64,000 nucleotides of DNA from Pohlia nutans (Eukaryota; Streptophyta; Bryopsida; Bryales; Mniaceae), in the NCBI GenBank assembly GCA_022496805.1, contig CM040094.1, positions 13,973,501 to 14,037,500 of the forward strand. Reading direction: 5' to 3'. Below, piece after piece: positions 36,085-48,583 of the stretch (position 1 is the first letter of the stretch; each line of letters starts with the position of its first letter). The notes below the pieces were generated by a model. The model saw only the letters and a program-made list of their open reading frames with translations, was not told the DNA's origin and did no database searches. A program made the translations under genes and the position numbers.

Positions 36085-38636
36085 TCACCTATCAACAACA
36101 TTCTGTGCACTGAGTTTGATCTCCTGAACTCCTTCTACATCCACTCCTATTAATCGAATGCGACATTGAAGAGCCCATTTCACTATCAAGTCCAATTCTT
36201 CCATCCTTCGCTCCATGCCTTTCTTACCTATAAATTCTTCCTTGGAATAAGTAGGCAGTTGATTGGAAAATGCCTTAACCCCTCTGAGAACTTCATGCAA
36301 CAGCTCACATCCCATCACATGTTTACCAATTATCTTCTTTGAAGTTAAAGTCAATCGTCTGATGTCGAAATCTGCATTCTCAATATCCACTGCACAGCTA
36401 CCAACTTCATAAGACTGGTCCTTGTTAACTTTCTTCTTTGCACTACGAGTGCGTGGTTTGTCCTTTTGTATTTCACGTGCTCCTTTAGATATCGAAGGTG
36501 CACTTGATGTCATCGTCTTTGCATACACATCAAATTCTCCTTTGTCCTCTATTTTCAAAAACAATATTGAAGAGAAGTCAATGAAATATGATGAATGATA
36601 CATTGTGCATATTCAGTGCTAATGTAATTTTAAATTCAAATGTCAAAAGTATGCAAACTTTTTGATTTATTTGAAATACGTAACAGTCAACAACATGAAT
36701 ACTATAATCTCATTGTGAACTGTAAAAGATTTACTGTACCTTCAATTGTTTTGGTTTTCTTTTTCTTCCTTTTCATAGGAGGATCGTCTTCCCTATTGAA
36801 ATCATCACAGTCTTCTTTGCCTCCTTTTATACAAAATATTGAAGATAAGTAATTGAAATATGATGAATGATACTTTGTAAATGTACATAATGTCAAAATG
36901 TATATACAAAAACATAATGAATATAGATTGCAATTGTGTGAATGAATTTGAAAGACCTAACAACAACATCAATATCATCAACTAATTTGGAAATGAAAAA
37001 CGTCTATTGTACCTTGAATTGTCTTGTTTTTCTTCTTTTTCCTCTTTAGAGGAGGATCTTCTTGCCTTTCCAAATCATCACATTCTTCTTCGTCCCCTTC
37101 TTGCAAAAAGAATATTGATAAGTAATTGAAATATGATGAATGATATATTTTCACATATACAGTCAAAATTTATAGCAAGCTATAAAATGAATGTAATCTG
37201 TAATTATTTGTATCAATTTTAAACATCTGACAATAACATCAATAACAGAAACTACCTCTGAAATGTGAAAGATTTATTGTACCTTCAGTTGTCCTCTTTT
37301 GCTTCTCTTTTCTCTTGAAACGGGTATCTTCTTGCCTTTCCAAACCCCCACTCAAGGTATTTCCAGAGCATACATATACTTCACTTGTAGGTGCCTGAAT
37401 TTCATTCTCAGAATCACTTGTACAAGTAGCAGCAACATGAATAGTGCTGTGTGAAGGACGTTCATGATCCGAATTGCCAAAGTTCACAAGTTCTTGAGAA
37501 TTTACAATCTTCTTTTTACTTGTCTTACTCTTACCATGTTTCATCTCCAAAAAGGCTGCATATAGTTCATCAATGCCCCAAGTCATTGAGATCACAGAGT
37601 GCTTATATTGCAAAGCATATGTTTCAAGTTGTCCAATTTTTGTAGCCATGTACGCTTTGACCTCATCACGGAGAGTTGCTTGGTTGCGATAACTGCACTC
37701 TAAAAACTTCTTCCCTTCAGGATGACGTGTAGAATTGAACCACGAACGCAGTTTTCTAAGATTTCTGTTATGTGTAAACCAAGCTTCCTTAAAATACTTC
37801 TTCAGAAATGCTTTTCCATACGCGTCTTCCTTCTCATTTTTTGGGATAGCCCAAGATTTGAAGATGCGTTCATATGTTGGCATTGGAATATCCTCCTACA
37901 TAGACACAACATGTTTCTAAAACATTGGAAACATATAGAAGTTCCAAATACCATATAAATTCAAAATCTTACTTTTACAAAATCAAAATGGTAATGTCAT
38001 AAAATCAAAGGATTTCTGCATTTACATGTAGCAAAATAGATGTGTATGAAAGTAGTATTATGTACCTCGGGAACCTCAACATCCAATGCATGGACAAGAC
38101 TGTGCACTTCATTGTTGACAATGGATGAATCTATTGTATTGGAAATAATAGGTCTCTTCCATGTGCTTTCTGTTGTTGTTGTATTGAAAAAATAAACATA
38201 TCCTACACACATCAATGTTATATTAGTAAAAAAGGTGAATATCACATAATTAGATTGGAGTCTTCGATGATTTTATAATACAGAAACATTGATAAAAATA
38301 GAGACACTACTATAAACTCAATGTTTGTCTTTCATTCTTACAAAGACTTCAAAAATTCCTTTTAGAGAACACATTTGTTGTTTAATTTAACTTTGAAAGT
38401 AAATCAATCTTACCATCTTGCACTCCAGCTTTCCACTGTGCCGGGAAGTCTGTCGGAAGGCTTGGATGAGTCCACTGAGATTCTCTTGTTTGTTGATTGT
38501 AGTAGTATACATCCTTAGTGGATGGATGTGTACCCTCAACCCACCCTTGTGGTAATTCTCCAAGTGGAATGTAAGAGTCATTCATGGTCACTCCTAGGTC
38601 TCTATTGGATCTCACTGGATTACACATTTCTTTCAT
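36085..38636 (-). CDS. Tandem WW-domain protein of the giant transposon
   Basis: Six exons read 38414-38636, 38066-38202, 37283-37895, 37013-37099, 36740-36823 and 36085-36548. All junctions are GT-AG with matching phases, giving 535 aa from this ATG; further 5' exons up to about 39.4 kb are possible. WW1 is GWVEGTHPSTKDVYYYNQQ onward, with the second Trp and THP. WW2 spans the first intron: W-KAGVQDGYVYFFN, ending TWKRP. WW domains bind Pro-rich or phospho-Ser/Thr-Pro peptides. The middle (from EDIPMPTYERIF) is a basic helical region, perhaps DNA-binding. Then come three related K/R-rich segments, each ending near KT(I/T)xG, which look like nuclear signals. The C-terminus is helical with no known domain. 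It is transcribed away from the transposase and is probably an accessory protein; no homologous family is named with confidence beyond WW. Confidence 0.75.
36740..37345 (-). repeat. Tandemly duplicated basic exons
   Basis: The end of exon 3 and all of exons 4 and 5 of the WW gene encode variants of (L/F)xRQEDxxxKRKxKxxKTxx. Exons 4 and 5 are 87 and 84 nt, both multiples of three. The introns between them share AAGTAATTGAAATATGATGAA-like sequence, so exon and intron were duplicated together. Confidence 0.85.
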
Positions 38637-38639
38637 ATG

Positions 38640-39976
38640 TGAGCATCACAAGTTGTAAGGACATAAAACACATTTGATTCACTTGCATCCTCTATTGTTT
38701 TAGAAAGTTTGTAAGTAAAAAACCGAAGGCAAATATAATAAAACATACTGTACTTACATAATTCACACACAGACATGCTTAACAAAGTTCTTGAATTTGA
38801 GATACTTTTGTTCATCACAGGAACACAATTCATGTATTATAATTAATGGTCTAAAGGATACATGCAATAGTATAGGATTTTATGATTTACTGACTCAACA
38901 AACTAACCTTTAGGAGAGAATGAAAGATGTGATGTTGACATATACAAGGTTCATCTTCTTCTTTACACTTGTACTTGATGCCTGATTCAAGAGCCCATCA
39001 TCCAATCAATATCAACTTAGTGCTTCTTTGTGTGCAATCAAGCATAAAACTAACAATAAATGAGATTCACTTCATGATTCAGCAATGAAGATGCAATTCT
39101 AGTTCCTATCAAGTCATTGTAGCAAGACCTTCCTCTGTTACAAGTGAGATGTAGGGAATATGTAAGAAATTCGTGCTGAAGTGAACAATCATTCAACATT
39201 ATTATGAAGTAATGAAAATAGAACTCTCATAAGAACAATGGCATTCATTGTGTAAAAAAATCAAGAACGACAGATTCATCAACAACATGTACAAGGGATT
39301 GCATGCAACTAACCAGCTCAATGGCCCGCATTCGGAGGTTATCACTAATCTTACAAATGATTACAATTGCGAAATCATAGAAACTAGAAGTATCCCGCCT
39401 TCCACAGTCATGTGTTCACTTTAAGCTTGCCTGTAACATACAAGAGCCAAGGTGAGGACATTTATGATTATGACAGCCGTCTGAGCTTCTACACTCTACC
39501 TGTGTCAAGTATACAAATATGATTAAAATACTGACAGTTTAGATATCATTAATACTGAAAACGCAGGCAAGTTTTGTTGAATACTGGGAACATGAACATG
39601 AACCCTTATAAGAGAAGCATATTTTATAAGTTTTTCAATGCCGTTCTCAAAACTTTCCTATCACTGTTGTTTTGAAATTTCAATTGGTACATTATAGCGT
39701 TGTGAATTTGCAGAAAATTGAAGCAAAATTTGTAATTGATTACTGTAATTTGTAAAATAGAGAATTTTTCTAGTCCTGTACAATACGTCATCAAAAATTG
39801 CTTCTGCAATCACTTCTAGATGTTTCCTACATTTGGATGACTAGAAGAACCTAAAAATCTCTATTTAAATAAAAATAAAAATTTAGAATAGCATCAATTT
39901 TACACACTTGAAAAACATTCATAACATCAGTGAACAAAACTTCTTGACATTATGTTTGGTTCAAGTTCACTTCACT
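38640..39976. other. Upstream region of the WW gene
   Basis: Probable promoter and possible 5' leader exons of the minus-strand WW gene. No other gene is supported. Confidence 0.4.
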
Positions 39977-39980
39977 TTAA

Positions 39981-41249
39981 CCCTCGAAGGACATAAATGA
40001 ACCTTGAAGTTTTCATACGATGTTGAATAATGAAATGCTTGTTGTGTACTATTGTTTTATTGATTTTTTTTTTCTATTGTATCACTCATGACAAGAATAG
40101 TATGTATCTACATTTGTAGAATGTAAATTATTTCTATATTTTAAACTCCTAAATGTCAACAACCCTCATGAGATTTGGAGAATTTCAAAGATGAGTTATA
40201 AAATATTAAAATGTAATTAAGAGGGATATTTTGAACTTCTTGTATGAATAAAAAATTTTACATTATGAATTGTAAATTCTATCTATATAGTTACATGGGT
40301 GATTCCTTTCATTAATATTTGTATACAATTTGAAACTAAAATTTTAAAATTCTATTGTGATTTGATTACAAATAAGATATTAACCCCTAAGTGAGGGATT
40401 GACCATTTTTTGGTCGCCGCCCTTTTTTTACTGGCTACCCGAGATGGAAAAAACAGTTTTATAGAAAATGAAAAATATTTTCAAATCGGGAATCAAGTCT
40501 ACTTTCCAACCTAAATTGAATCACGTCGATCCGAGTTAAACCCCACCGAGGAGAAATTTTCAAAGACAAACACTTCTACATTGTCTAGTGTTAGAAAATT
40601 TACTATTTGGGGAAAGGAATGATGTTGTCTCCTTTGAAAAATTTGCTTTTCTAAATTTTAGAATAGAATGTCTAGTTTTCAAGAATCATAACAAATTTCA
40701 AATTCTCAAAATAAAATTCGTAATTTTGATAAATATTTGAAGTTAAATGCTTCTAAATTCATTATGAGAAGATAAAAAGCTATTTTTTTTAATTTGACTG
40801 TATAGATAATTACTAAACATCATGCTCCTCATTTTCTCTTTTGGACCAAACTTCATCAAAGTTGAAGAAGTAATTTTTAATAACACATCTCTGTTTTGCC
40901 CTTACTCCCTCTGGCATTTAGGGGTTAACAATGCATGGATGTAAATCGTTGTAACGGCTTCAAATGTAAACTTTAATTGTACTTAGTTCTAGAGATTGTC
41001 TAGTTTCCAAATGTAATGAGTATATTTTTTGAAGAGCAGTTTTGAAGTAAGATCTTAAAAACTTGCAATCAATGATGACAACATGAAATGAAGCATATTA
41101 TTTTTAAATCATCCCTTTTAAATCAGGTCACAGAATTATAAAAACCAACTTCCTATAAAATATATAGTGCAAAAAGTCCATGACGGTTGAGAAAAAAAAG
41201 TTTGATTATGTACATCATTGAAGAATTGAACGCTTCGGTATGTAGGGGT
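39981..41249. mobile_element. Possible TTAA-flanked MITE carrying a nested MITE
   Basis: TTAA at 39977-39980 is followed by CCCTCGAAGGACAT, and GGGG-TTAA closes it at 41246-41253. The reverse-complemented right end, CCCCTACATACCGAAG, matches only loosely. Without the inner 40384-40924 element and its target duplication it would be about 724 bp. Confidence 0.45.
40384..40924 (+). mobile_element. piggyBac-like MITE, family 2, copy 2
   Basis: 541 bp between TTAA at 40380-40383 and 40925-40928. It starts CCCCTAAGTGAGGGATTGACC and ends CTGGCATTTAGGGG. It closely matches 25365-25898 outside the giant element, so this MITE family moved after, or independently of, the giant element. Confidence 0.88.
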
Positions 41250-41863
41250 TAAGTTCTATCTCAAAAACTATTATTGTCTATATTGTTTAGGAAATTTCTT
41301 TTACAAATTCAATTTGTTCAAGGCATGTTTTACAGTGCAGATCATGTGAATAAGCTATACATAGTAAACATAAAATGGATGGAATGAACATAAAATCTTA
41401 GATATGACTTCAACAAAGTTCATGAAATTTGATACATAGAAACATATAAAGGCAAGTTCTAGAAAATTAGTTTTATACTTAAATTTTCAAATATCATTTT
41501 AAAACTTCATTTATAGAATGTAGAAGCATTTGACGTGGAAAATATTTGAAACTTCTAATCCCATGTGTGATTGAATGAAAACCGTATTTACTATTTTAGA
41601 AATGGAAAAGCTATGATTAAGAAATGAAGGAAATAATATAATACATGTGTTCACATATTTTATTTGATGACACTAGAAAAATATTGGAGTGTTTTTTTTA
41701 TAGAGGAGAGATATCCGTAAAGTCACCTTGCATTTGATGAATCTACAAATTTGATGAATTTGATTGTACATCACAAAGAATGATTATTGTGAAGGGTCAA
41801 AAATAATAGTTTGTATATTTGAGTTATCCGTAAAGTCACCTTGAATTTGATGAATCTATATAG

Positions 41864-42134
41864 AATTTTGCTCTATTATACTTTTATTTGTTCACTCCAA
41901 ATAGTTAAAAGGTGTGGAAAATTTTGGTGGTTTATCATTATTAGGTGTAGAAGAGGTGTGTAAGGGCTTGGTGGTCTTCAAAAGCTTTTTAGCTCCTTTC
42001 TTGATGCTAAAAAACTTTTGAAGACCACCAAACTCTTACACACCTCATACACACTTAATAATGATAAACCACCACGATCTTTCACACCTTTTAACTATTT
42101 GCATTGACCAAATAGAGTATAATAAAGCAAAATT
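41864..42134. repeat. Long hairpin, ~130-nt arms and 12-nt loop
   Basis: The left arm 41864-41993 and right arm 42006-42134 are near-perfect reverse complements (e.g. GGTGGTCTTCAAAAG against CTTTTGAAGACCACC). Upstream, the phrase ATCCGTAAAGTCACCTTG occurs twice (about 41710 and 41825). It could be a foldback MITE or a small-RNA precursor. Confidence 0.88.
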
Positions 42135-43187
42135 TATTGTATTTTCTTCAAAATTTGATGGACTTTACTAATAACTCTATTGTAGTAAGTGCAATTTCAT
42201 TGGAGTGACTTCATTTAAATTGAGATGGAGAATAGAGAAATTGTTATCTAGTATGGACAAGTTATTTTAGATAGTTTATAAAGGAACAACTACCATAGCA
42301 TTTTCAATCCTCAATGTTGGAGGTTAAGGGTTTAGAGTGATTTGGGGATCCTTCTGAAATACAAGCACGGTAAAGTGAACCATTAAAGTGATCCTGGAAG
42401 CCATGTTTAATGGATTGGATAGGAAATTGATGCAAAAAATTGTATTTGGAGAGACATCTGATCACTTTAATTACATTGTTTAAGAAGAACACCAAGTTCA
42501 GTATAATTATTGATCTTTGAAAGTGGGAAAATATGACAATTGGTATGAAATCTGTGTCACTTTTTATAAGGTGGTTTATTCTGACAGGATTTGAAAGTGA
42601 GTGACAGTGATGCGGAATCCAATCAAAAGACAACTTTATGTTTAAAAAATTTATGCGGAGACCTAGATATAACTCTAATCTACATCTTCGACTTGAATTT
42701 TTTATGAAGAGAACACTTGTACATAGGGGAAAGTTTTCTAGAAGGTCAAGTTGGGCTGGTAAATTCAAAACCACTTTTCACTAGTGTAGATATGCTCAAA
42801 ATGAAAAAAAAGAACATCTTTCAGTTTCAAATTTGATACTTCAGGGCCCTGTATTTTTTTCCATTGAGTTTTAAAAAAAAATTCCCCGAATATTTGTGAG
42901 TTGCAGCTCACAAAAACGGGAAGTTATAATTTGACTTGCTGCTGGAATGTAACACTTGTTTGCAAGTAGAGTCTTAGTGCAAAAGAAAGGCGGGAAGATA
43001 TTTGAGTGGCCCACCTTAATTGCGAAAAAATTGCTATTAGTAATCTTGAGAACCTGTCAGAAAGTATATGTATTTTCTTATTTGCGGAAAACTCCAGCCC
43101 ATCAAACCTTCCGCGTGTGTTGCATTTCATCCGTTCAATTGCATTATCCGATCTAGTTTACGTCGTCCATTGCAGCAGTGTCGTTAA

Positions 43188-43756
43188 CCCCTAACTGCCT
43201 AAACGTCCATTTTTTGGACGATGTACAGATTTCATCCATAATTTTTCATCCATCATGCATTTTTTGCAGTGTGAAATTTTTACTGTACATTCTATGGGAA
43301 GTTAACTTCATACATATGTGATCCGATTAGAAAGGAGATGATTTGTGAAATTTTTATGCCTCAATTCATGTTGTAGTGATTCACCTAAAATTTTGAAGAT
43401 TTCAGTGTAAAAGTGCTCAAAAAAAAGTCAACTCATAAAATTAAGCAACCAAAAAATCTCCTAAAATCACTACACTTAGAGTATTACATTTCAACCAATC
43501 ACAAAGAATTTCATTTGTAAATTGTCAGTATCTTATTTGTCATTGAATTACAAAATAGTATTGAATTTCACGTTTCAAATTTTATACAAAATTATTGGTA
43601 ATAGCAATCATAGATCTAACCGTATGGATAGAATCTAAAATTCATAACGTAAAACTTTTATTCATATATCAATTTCAAAATATCCCTCTAGGTTGCATTT
43701 TATAATCCATCTTTGCAAAACTGCCGAATTTGAAGAGGGCTTTAGGCATTTCGGGG
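43188..43756. mobile_element. piggyBac-like MITE, family 4
   Basis: 569 bp between TTAA at 43184-43187 and 43757-43760. The ends are CCCCTAACTGCCTAAA and, reverse-complemented, CCCCGAAATGCCTAAA. A short hairpin, CCATTTTTTGG, lies near the left end. Related sequence is at 51785-52300 and, inverted, at 6160-6235. Confidence 0.85.
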
Positions 43757-44180
43757 TTAACTCTTTCTAGACCTCATCGTGGATTCCTCAACACTGGATA
43801 TCGTTTAGGGTTTCATTTCTTGGCGTTGTGGAGGCAAAGCTTTGCCTTTGGATTCCGTCTGTTGTTGCTAGCTACCCCTTGCTCCTTCATCGTTGCATCT
43901 AGGCGCTCGCCTGTTGTACAAACAAAAAGTAGTCGAAACTGTTGTCGACCGCCGTCTCTTTTCTCCAAGAAGACTTGAATCGTCTCTCACCATCTCCTTG
44001 TACTCACGAGAAGGATGCAAGTAACTGAAAAGCAATCGCCAGCAGCTTCAGTTTCAACTCCATTGCTTGCGATTTTTGGTTCGTCATAAAAACGTAACAC
44101 AAGAGCTTCCATGCCTCTGGCTTTGTGATTGTGTCGACAACATGTGAGCCTAATGTTCCTCGGAGTACTCTATCTCCTGT

Positions 44181-44644
44181 TCATTCGGGTGGAGCTTGAT
44201 TTTGAGGTTTAGGGTTTTCATCGTCTATTTGATGGCACTCATTAGTTTCCTTCATTTCCGTGACCTGTAGATGCAACGATTCTGCCATGTCCAAGTTTCG
44301 CAAAAAACTGTTCAGTTGTGGATTACCTTGGAGGTTTAGCAAAAATCGCAAAGACATGCATGTTCCGCTAGTCATATTGGAAGGAATATTAGCATGCACA
44401 CGGATTGAAGTGATTGTTCCTGACTGAAGCTTTGGTTGTTTTTTAGGGTTTTCGCCGTTATCCACTTCTCCAAGATCTGCTTACCAAGAACATCACTTGC
44501 TCTTCCACCCACACTGGAGTTTGCGTTCCCCTGTGCCTGCGAGTAACCAGTCGGATTGCCAGTGCCACGAGGACTGCTCAACTGCTGCTGACCTGATGAT
44601 ACCGCCACCTCACAACTCATCATCGTTTCAGTGGAGACCGTCAT
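44181..44644 (-). other. Minus-strand open stretch, unrecognised
   Basis: Two overlapping minus-strand frames (44372-44644 starting near MMSCEVAVSSGQQQ, and 44181-44465 ending PQNQAPPE) have non-random, polar, Ser/Gln-rich composition and more GC than neighbours. A GTAAGC donor lies between them after ASDVL. They may be one captured exon pair. I recognise no family. Confidence 0.3.
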
Positions 44645-46428
44645 TCAAAGTTGTTTCCCGGGTTTTACAATAGCGCTCCCGAAACCTCCTCAGATCACGG
44701 CTATGGTGAAGAAGCATCTGGTACTTTCTAAATTTTTTTCCTCTTATGTAATTTGAAACGTAGTAGAAAGAATTATTTGTTTCTGTTTTCGGATTTCTTG
44801 GCTGTCTAGGGTTTCGAGGCACTGAGTTTTAGGGTTATTTTAGAACCAGAACTACAATGGTTCATATCCTCCCTCTCCAAGTTAGCTGGTTGTTCCCGAT
44901 ACCCCTGACCATCCCTCTTTCGACGGCATTTTCTACTTCTCAGACTGAAGCATGGTGATGATATCGACCCCATTTTCACAAAGCCAACTGAATCCGTTTT
45001 TGTATAGCTTATTATTTGTATATCTTCTCCACCTAGTTTTGATCGATGCTAGAATCCGTTCTAGATCTCTCTTTCTAGAGATGACATGGACATGATCGAT
45101 CATGTTGGTCGTGATCCTCGTCTATGGCGTAGAATCTGTATATCACAAAGCCAATTTCGTTACAAGTTATCATCTATTTACAGTATTGTTTCCAGCTAGT
45201 TGTGATCGACCTCTGTATTGATCTCTCTATCTCTGTATATTATATATTTCAGTTCTTTGGTTTGAGATGATCATGATGGGATCGACATCAGAGGGACAAG
45301 TTAAGTATAGGTTACAGTATAGGTTATCATCCATGGTTTTCAGCTAGTTTTCATCGATCACTTCTATATCGATCTCTGTCACAACTTCAAGTAGTGTATA
45401 TCAGTTAGCCTAAGAAGTTAGAAGATTGTTGTATTACTAGAGCTCTGCGAGTCAGAGGATCTATTTTCCTGGAGAGTTTCCTTATTTTCGTTAGTCGTTA
45501 CATACACAGGTGGTTTGGGTTACTTGATCAGTTCAATAATTAATATTTGTGAGTTCGTTCTTGATTCTGTTTTACATATAAGGTCATACTTGTTATATTG
45601 AGACTTTTCACTGTCTCATTTTTATCTTTGATTCAAAGATAAACCGTTTTATCTCTTTACTAGTATTTTTTTACAAATAGGTAACAACACCAACTTTTGG
45701 AATTTCATTATGGAATCTCTATTTAAGCATTATTGTCCTTTGGCATCAATTATTATTTTTAAAATGATTTTTTGAATAAGTAGCATTCCCTCTCAAAATC
45801 CGCGAAGAGTCTCAATATAACAAATATGGCGTTATATCAAGTGTAGTTTGATTTGTTCTTTTATTTATTTATTTATTCATTTTGAGTTATTTATTAAAGG
45901 TCTATTGAATTGATTCAGAAGATCTTCTCAACTGTTATCTGAATGTACAATTCTGTGTTTGTTCTGGGGTTTTTAGGAACCCTTTAACATCAATTAGGTC
46001 ATCTTTTCAGTTGATGTCAATGGCCTCTACTTCAAATCTGCACATGAAGAATAGAAGTCAGGGTTTGCTCAATTACCGGTGCACCATTTCATCAGGCATG
46101 CTTTAACCTTACACCTGCTTGCTTGCTTCTACTATTGCCATGTATGCTAGACTTGCATTGAGTCCACTGATCATGGAATTGATGAATTGTAGCTTTGCTC
46201 ATATCTTGTTGTATCCTTGCAATACTCAGGTTCATTGCAATGCTACTGTCTCACATATGACAGATAGGGAAGTGGTCCTTTGTGCCTGATGAGCCTCGCC
46301 TTCCAATCTCGGCATTGCACTCTTTCCAACCCGCAGTGCGCTCATCTTTACTGCAATTGTGCCGGATTAGCGTTATCGGTCATCGCCTCGTACCCTGCAG
46401 TTCGATGCATTTGTGTTTGTTCAGCGCC

Positions 46429-46473
46429 ATGGCCGCCAAGGTGCCGTTCACCGAGCGATGGATCAAGCCCGAG
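46429..46473 (+). pseudogene. Captured B12D/MLRQ-like first exon (fragment)
   Basis: The ATG at 46429 opens 15 codons reading MAAKVPFTERWIKPE, followed at once by a GTAAAT donor. Plant B12D proteins, small membrane subunits related to the complex I MLRQ/NDUFA4 subunit, start with a short soluble stretch ending RWI(R/K)PEVYP. The match and exon boundary fit. No continuing B12D exon with the membrane helix was found nearby, so only the promoter and first exon seem to be present. It sits 2.1 kb upstream of, and on the same strand as, the dioxygenase gene. Confidence 0.5.
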
Positions 46474-48583
46474 GTAAATCCCGCCGTCTTAAACCGACTT
46501 CTGCAGCCTCTTCTGTTAGGGTTATGGTTTTGGAGTTTCTGATGCCCTTGCGGGGCTCATTTCCACTTTTACAGCAATTGTGAGCTTGCTGCCTGGAGTT
46601 TCGGGGTGCTCGTTTTCTGCCCGTTTCTATGAATTCTTGCTGCAGAGGCTTTGTGGAAGGTACAGACAAGCTGTAGTTTACAACGGATTCATGGACTCAC
46701 AAGGCAAGCATTACAATTTAAGTTTGAATTCATGTAGTACCGATTCATATTGTTTCTTCATTGTTATTGGGAGTGGTAAAGCACATGGTTATCAAAATTA
46801 ATTTGCAATTAAATTCTTCAGTTATTAGTACCGACAGAGCAGTCAGGTTGGTATTAGCTTGCAACTAATTTTTGATAACCCTGGCCTTCATTTCTAACAT
46901 AAATGTGAATACTTATATATGATCCTTCTCAATTTTATTCTTGGTAGTTAATCTGGAAAACCCAAATGTAAGATCATGTTGTGTTTACTAGAAGATCATA
47001 ATAGTCAAAGTTTTAGAAGTTCTTCAAAATTGAGTAATGCACTTTGACCTTGAGGGTATGTATGTTTGTGCATTTGAATTTCATTGGTTACAGTGTGTCA
47101 TCTAAATTTGATTCATTAGTGGGCTATTAAGTACAATTCACAAAGGCTAGAGTTATGGATTACATAACCAGTGATGGCCATGTCGGTAATGGGACAGAAC
47201 ATCGTCTAGGTACTTGCACTTTTTTGAACTCCAATGGTTTTTTACTACAACACTTGCATGTGGGAATTACTTGTGAGTGTCTAGCCATCTAAATTTTAAC
47301 ACATGAAATTGAGAAGAGGATATGGGTTCTAATCATACCATTGAGAGTCTAAAACATAAAATTCTACATTGGCATTATGTATCTTACTGAAGGTGTGTTG
47401 TATCTGTGGTTCAGATTGACGACAACAAGCACTGTCCATTCGGGGAGGTATGTCTGCTCTACATAAAATCGTTCCACTGACTCATTGAAATGAATTCATT
47501 GTGAGTCTCAAATGAATCCGTGGTACTTGTCCAGATTTGTTACTATTTCACGGACTCGTGGGAGCAGTTTCGCCCCTATGTTGAGTTTTGTTTGTCCAAT
47601 TGTTGTAACTGTTTATTTTAAAGGTAGTTGAGAATTAGTATACGTGTTTCCTTGTTTCTGTTTCTGTTGGGAGTATGATAGAGGGATGTTTCAAGTTCAT
47701 GCAAATTTTTGAGCTTGCTTTGCTAGGGTTTTAGCTCTTCCAAGCTGAATTTGTTCATTTCGTTGAAGCACTATATTCTAGTTTCCAACTATTCCGCAGC
47801 TGCCATTGCGAATGCATGTACGACTTGGAATTAATCATGTGTTAGCTGATTATATGGCAATTTCGTCTCTACAGAGTGCAAACAATGATAAAAAATCGGT
47901 TCATAAATTACTCTACAAAACTATGACACATACACAAAGATCATTGAGTGATGTATAGCTGCACGATCAGTTGGTTTTCGATGCAGTCGAGGTTCGTTGC
48001 ATATGTCGGTTTCCATCTGATGTGGTTTCATGCTCGGGGTGTTATCAGGTAATTAATTCTTTATTTTTGCTTTGGAGATTTGGGTTTGCACGTACCATTT
48101 TCAATGTGTTCTCTTTTAAAATGCATGTGCTTCTAGTAATTAGTTAACAAATGATGCAACAGGAAGCGACCATGATCCACCACCGGGGACTTTGGTGCTG
48201 AGTGGTAGGAGATTGGTACGCGAAGGCATCACTAGACAATGATGAATGATAGACTATGTAAATGAACATTGTAGAGTTTGATCTTTATATTTCATGGAAA
48301 TAAATTATGCCTTATATTTGGTTTCCTCATGTAAACACTTTTCATGCCGCAGGTACTCTTTTGAAGACTTGAAGTAATGATTTTAAAGCGTTCAATGTCT
48401 ATGATGTTGAAAACAAATTGAACATCCCAAAACAGTAAGTACTTTCTTGCAATGCAGAACATGTTTAAACTTCTTAATGTGATGGTAATGGTGTAGAACA
48501 TGTTTAAACTTCTTAATGTTTAAACTTAATGTTTTGTAGGTGATTTTGATTGCTGTGAGTACTACCTTGGTAGATTCATCACT

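Larger units (their letters stand above)
43761..48250. other. Probable captured host segment in the giant element
   Basis: Parts of this block, especially 43.78-44.65 kb and 46.27-46.56 kb, are clearly more GC-rich than the surrounding element and contain exon-like pieces. These include leader-like AGGGTTTC strings, a probable B12D first exon, and small phase-0 exons at 47415-47447 and about 47970-48047 (the latter has CICRFPSDVVSCSGC). CACTA and Mutator elements are known to pick up host gene fragments; capture here is inference from composition and the B12D match. Confidence 0.5.

Noticed and set aside
41823..42134. Hairpin as a canonical microRNA gene
   Set aside because: Arms of about 130 nt with near-perfect pairing fit a foldback MITE or siRNA source better than a miRNA precursor.
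42304..42774. 156-codon minus-strand frame
   Set aside because: No homology recognised; it lies in non-coding AT-rich DNA between MITEs.
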